Shown: positions 45,051-45,105 of the stretch, piece by piece | Layout: each line of letters opens with the position of its first letter | Numbering within the stretch: position 1 is the stretch's first letter | From: Pseudoalteromonas luteoviolacea NCIMB 1942 | Lineage (GTDB): Bacteria > Pseudomonadota > Gammaproteobacteria > Enterobacterales > Alteromonadaceae | Assembly (NCBI RefSeq): GCF_001625595.1 | Contig: NZ_AUXT01000180.1 | Span: 1 to 45,105 of the forward strand | Direction: 5' to 3' | DNA: 45,105 nucleotides | Notes under the pieces: generated by a model | What the model was told of the DNA's origin: nothing | What the model saw: only the letters and a program-made list of their open reading frames with translations | Database searches by the model: none | Position numbers and translations under genes: made by a program

Positions 45051-45105
45051 CCAGGGCGGGATCGCACTTTGTTAAAAAATATGCTCAAATAGCCACAGCT
45101 TTTAT

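Overview
This window looks like the core chromosome of a marine gammaproteobacterium of the Alteromonadales, most likely Pseudoalteromonas or a close relative. That is inferred from moderately AT-rich DNA, gammaproteobacterial gene blocks and protein sequences recognised by eye; no database search was run. I see no rRNA, tRNA, CRISPR array, insertion sequence, prophage or plasmid origin. Nearly all of the DNA is coding.

Layout. 1-12.6 kb: ffh (minus) diverges from ypjD and a CNNM/CorC gene (plus). A lipoprotein transglycosylase, gshA, an MDR oxidoreductase, clpB, pgeF and rluD follow on minus, then divergent bamD. 12.6-20.1 kb: glnB, two plus-strand FimT/GspH-type pseudopilin genes, and a minus-strand minor-pilin operon pilV-pilW-pilX-pilY1-pilE. 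20.1-29.8 kb: a LytTR regulator and a LytS-type kinase, resembling AlgR/FimS of Pseudomonas, sit directly upstream of pilV and directly downstream of ispH. The rest of this strand is the conserved block murJ, ribF-ileS-lspA-fkpB-ispH, with divergent rpsT. 29.8-35.2 kb: a lone receiver protein, two small unknown membrane proteins, smrA, an apparently complete 47-codon secreted-peptide gene too short for ordinary gene calling, a 2-hydroxyacid dehydrogenase and an OlsF-like double acyltransferase. 35.3-45.1 kb: a thioredoxin-fold protein, a TonB-dependent receptor, ppiC, grxA, deaD, mtfA, an hrpB-like helicase and an unknown secreted protein with an extremely AT-rich upstream region.

How the genes work together. 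The pilin cluster supplies the priming/tip complex of a type IV pilus: PilV, PilW, PilX, PilE, FimT-like proteins and the PilY1 adhesin. The adjacent kinase/regulator pair probably controls it; a palindrome containing an AlgR-like CCGTTC core lies just upstream of the likely pilV promoter. The ribF-ileS-lspA-fkpB-ispH genes are tightly packed, several with overlapping start and stop codons, and serve FAD synthesis, translation, lipoprotein maturation, folding and isoprenoid synthesis.

The most unusual items are the regulator pair placed between ispH and pilV, a duplicated cysteine motif inside the PilY1 von Willebrand domain, the 47-aa exported peptide gene, a 41-codon ORF in front of rpsT, a terminator with no gene in front of it (a possible small RNA) and a three-hairpin leader on a pseudopilin gene. 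I found no wholly new multigene system; most of the window is well-known core genome. Several starts were moved from the longest open frame to codons supported by ribosome sites or family length.
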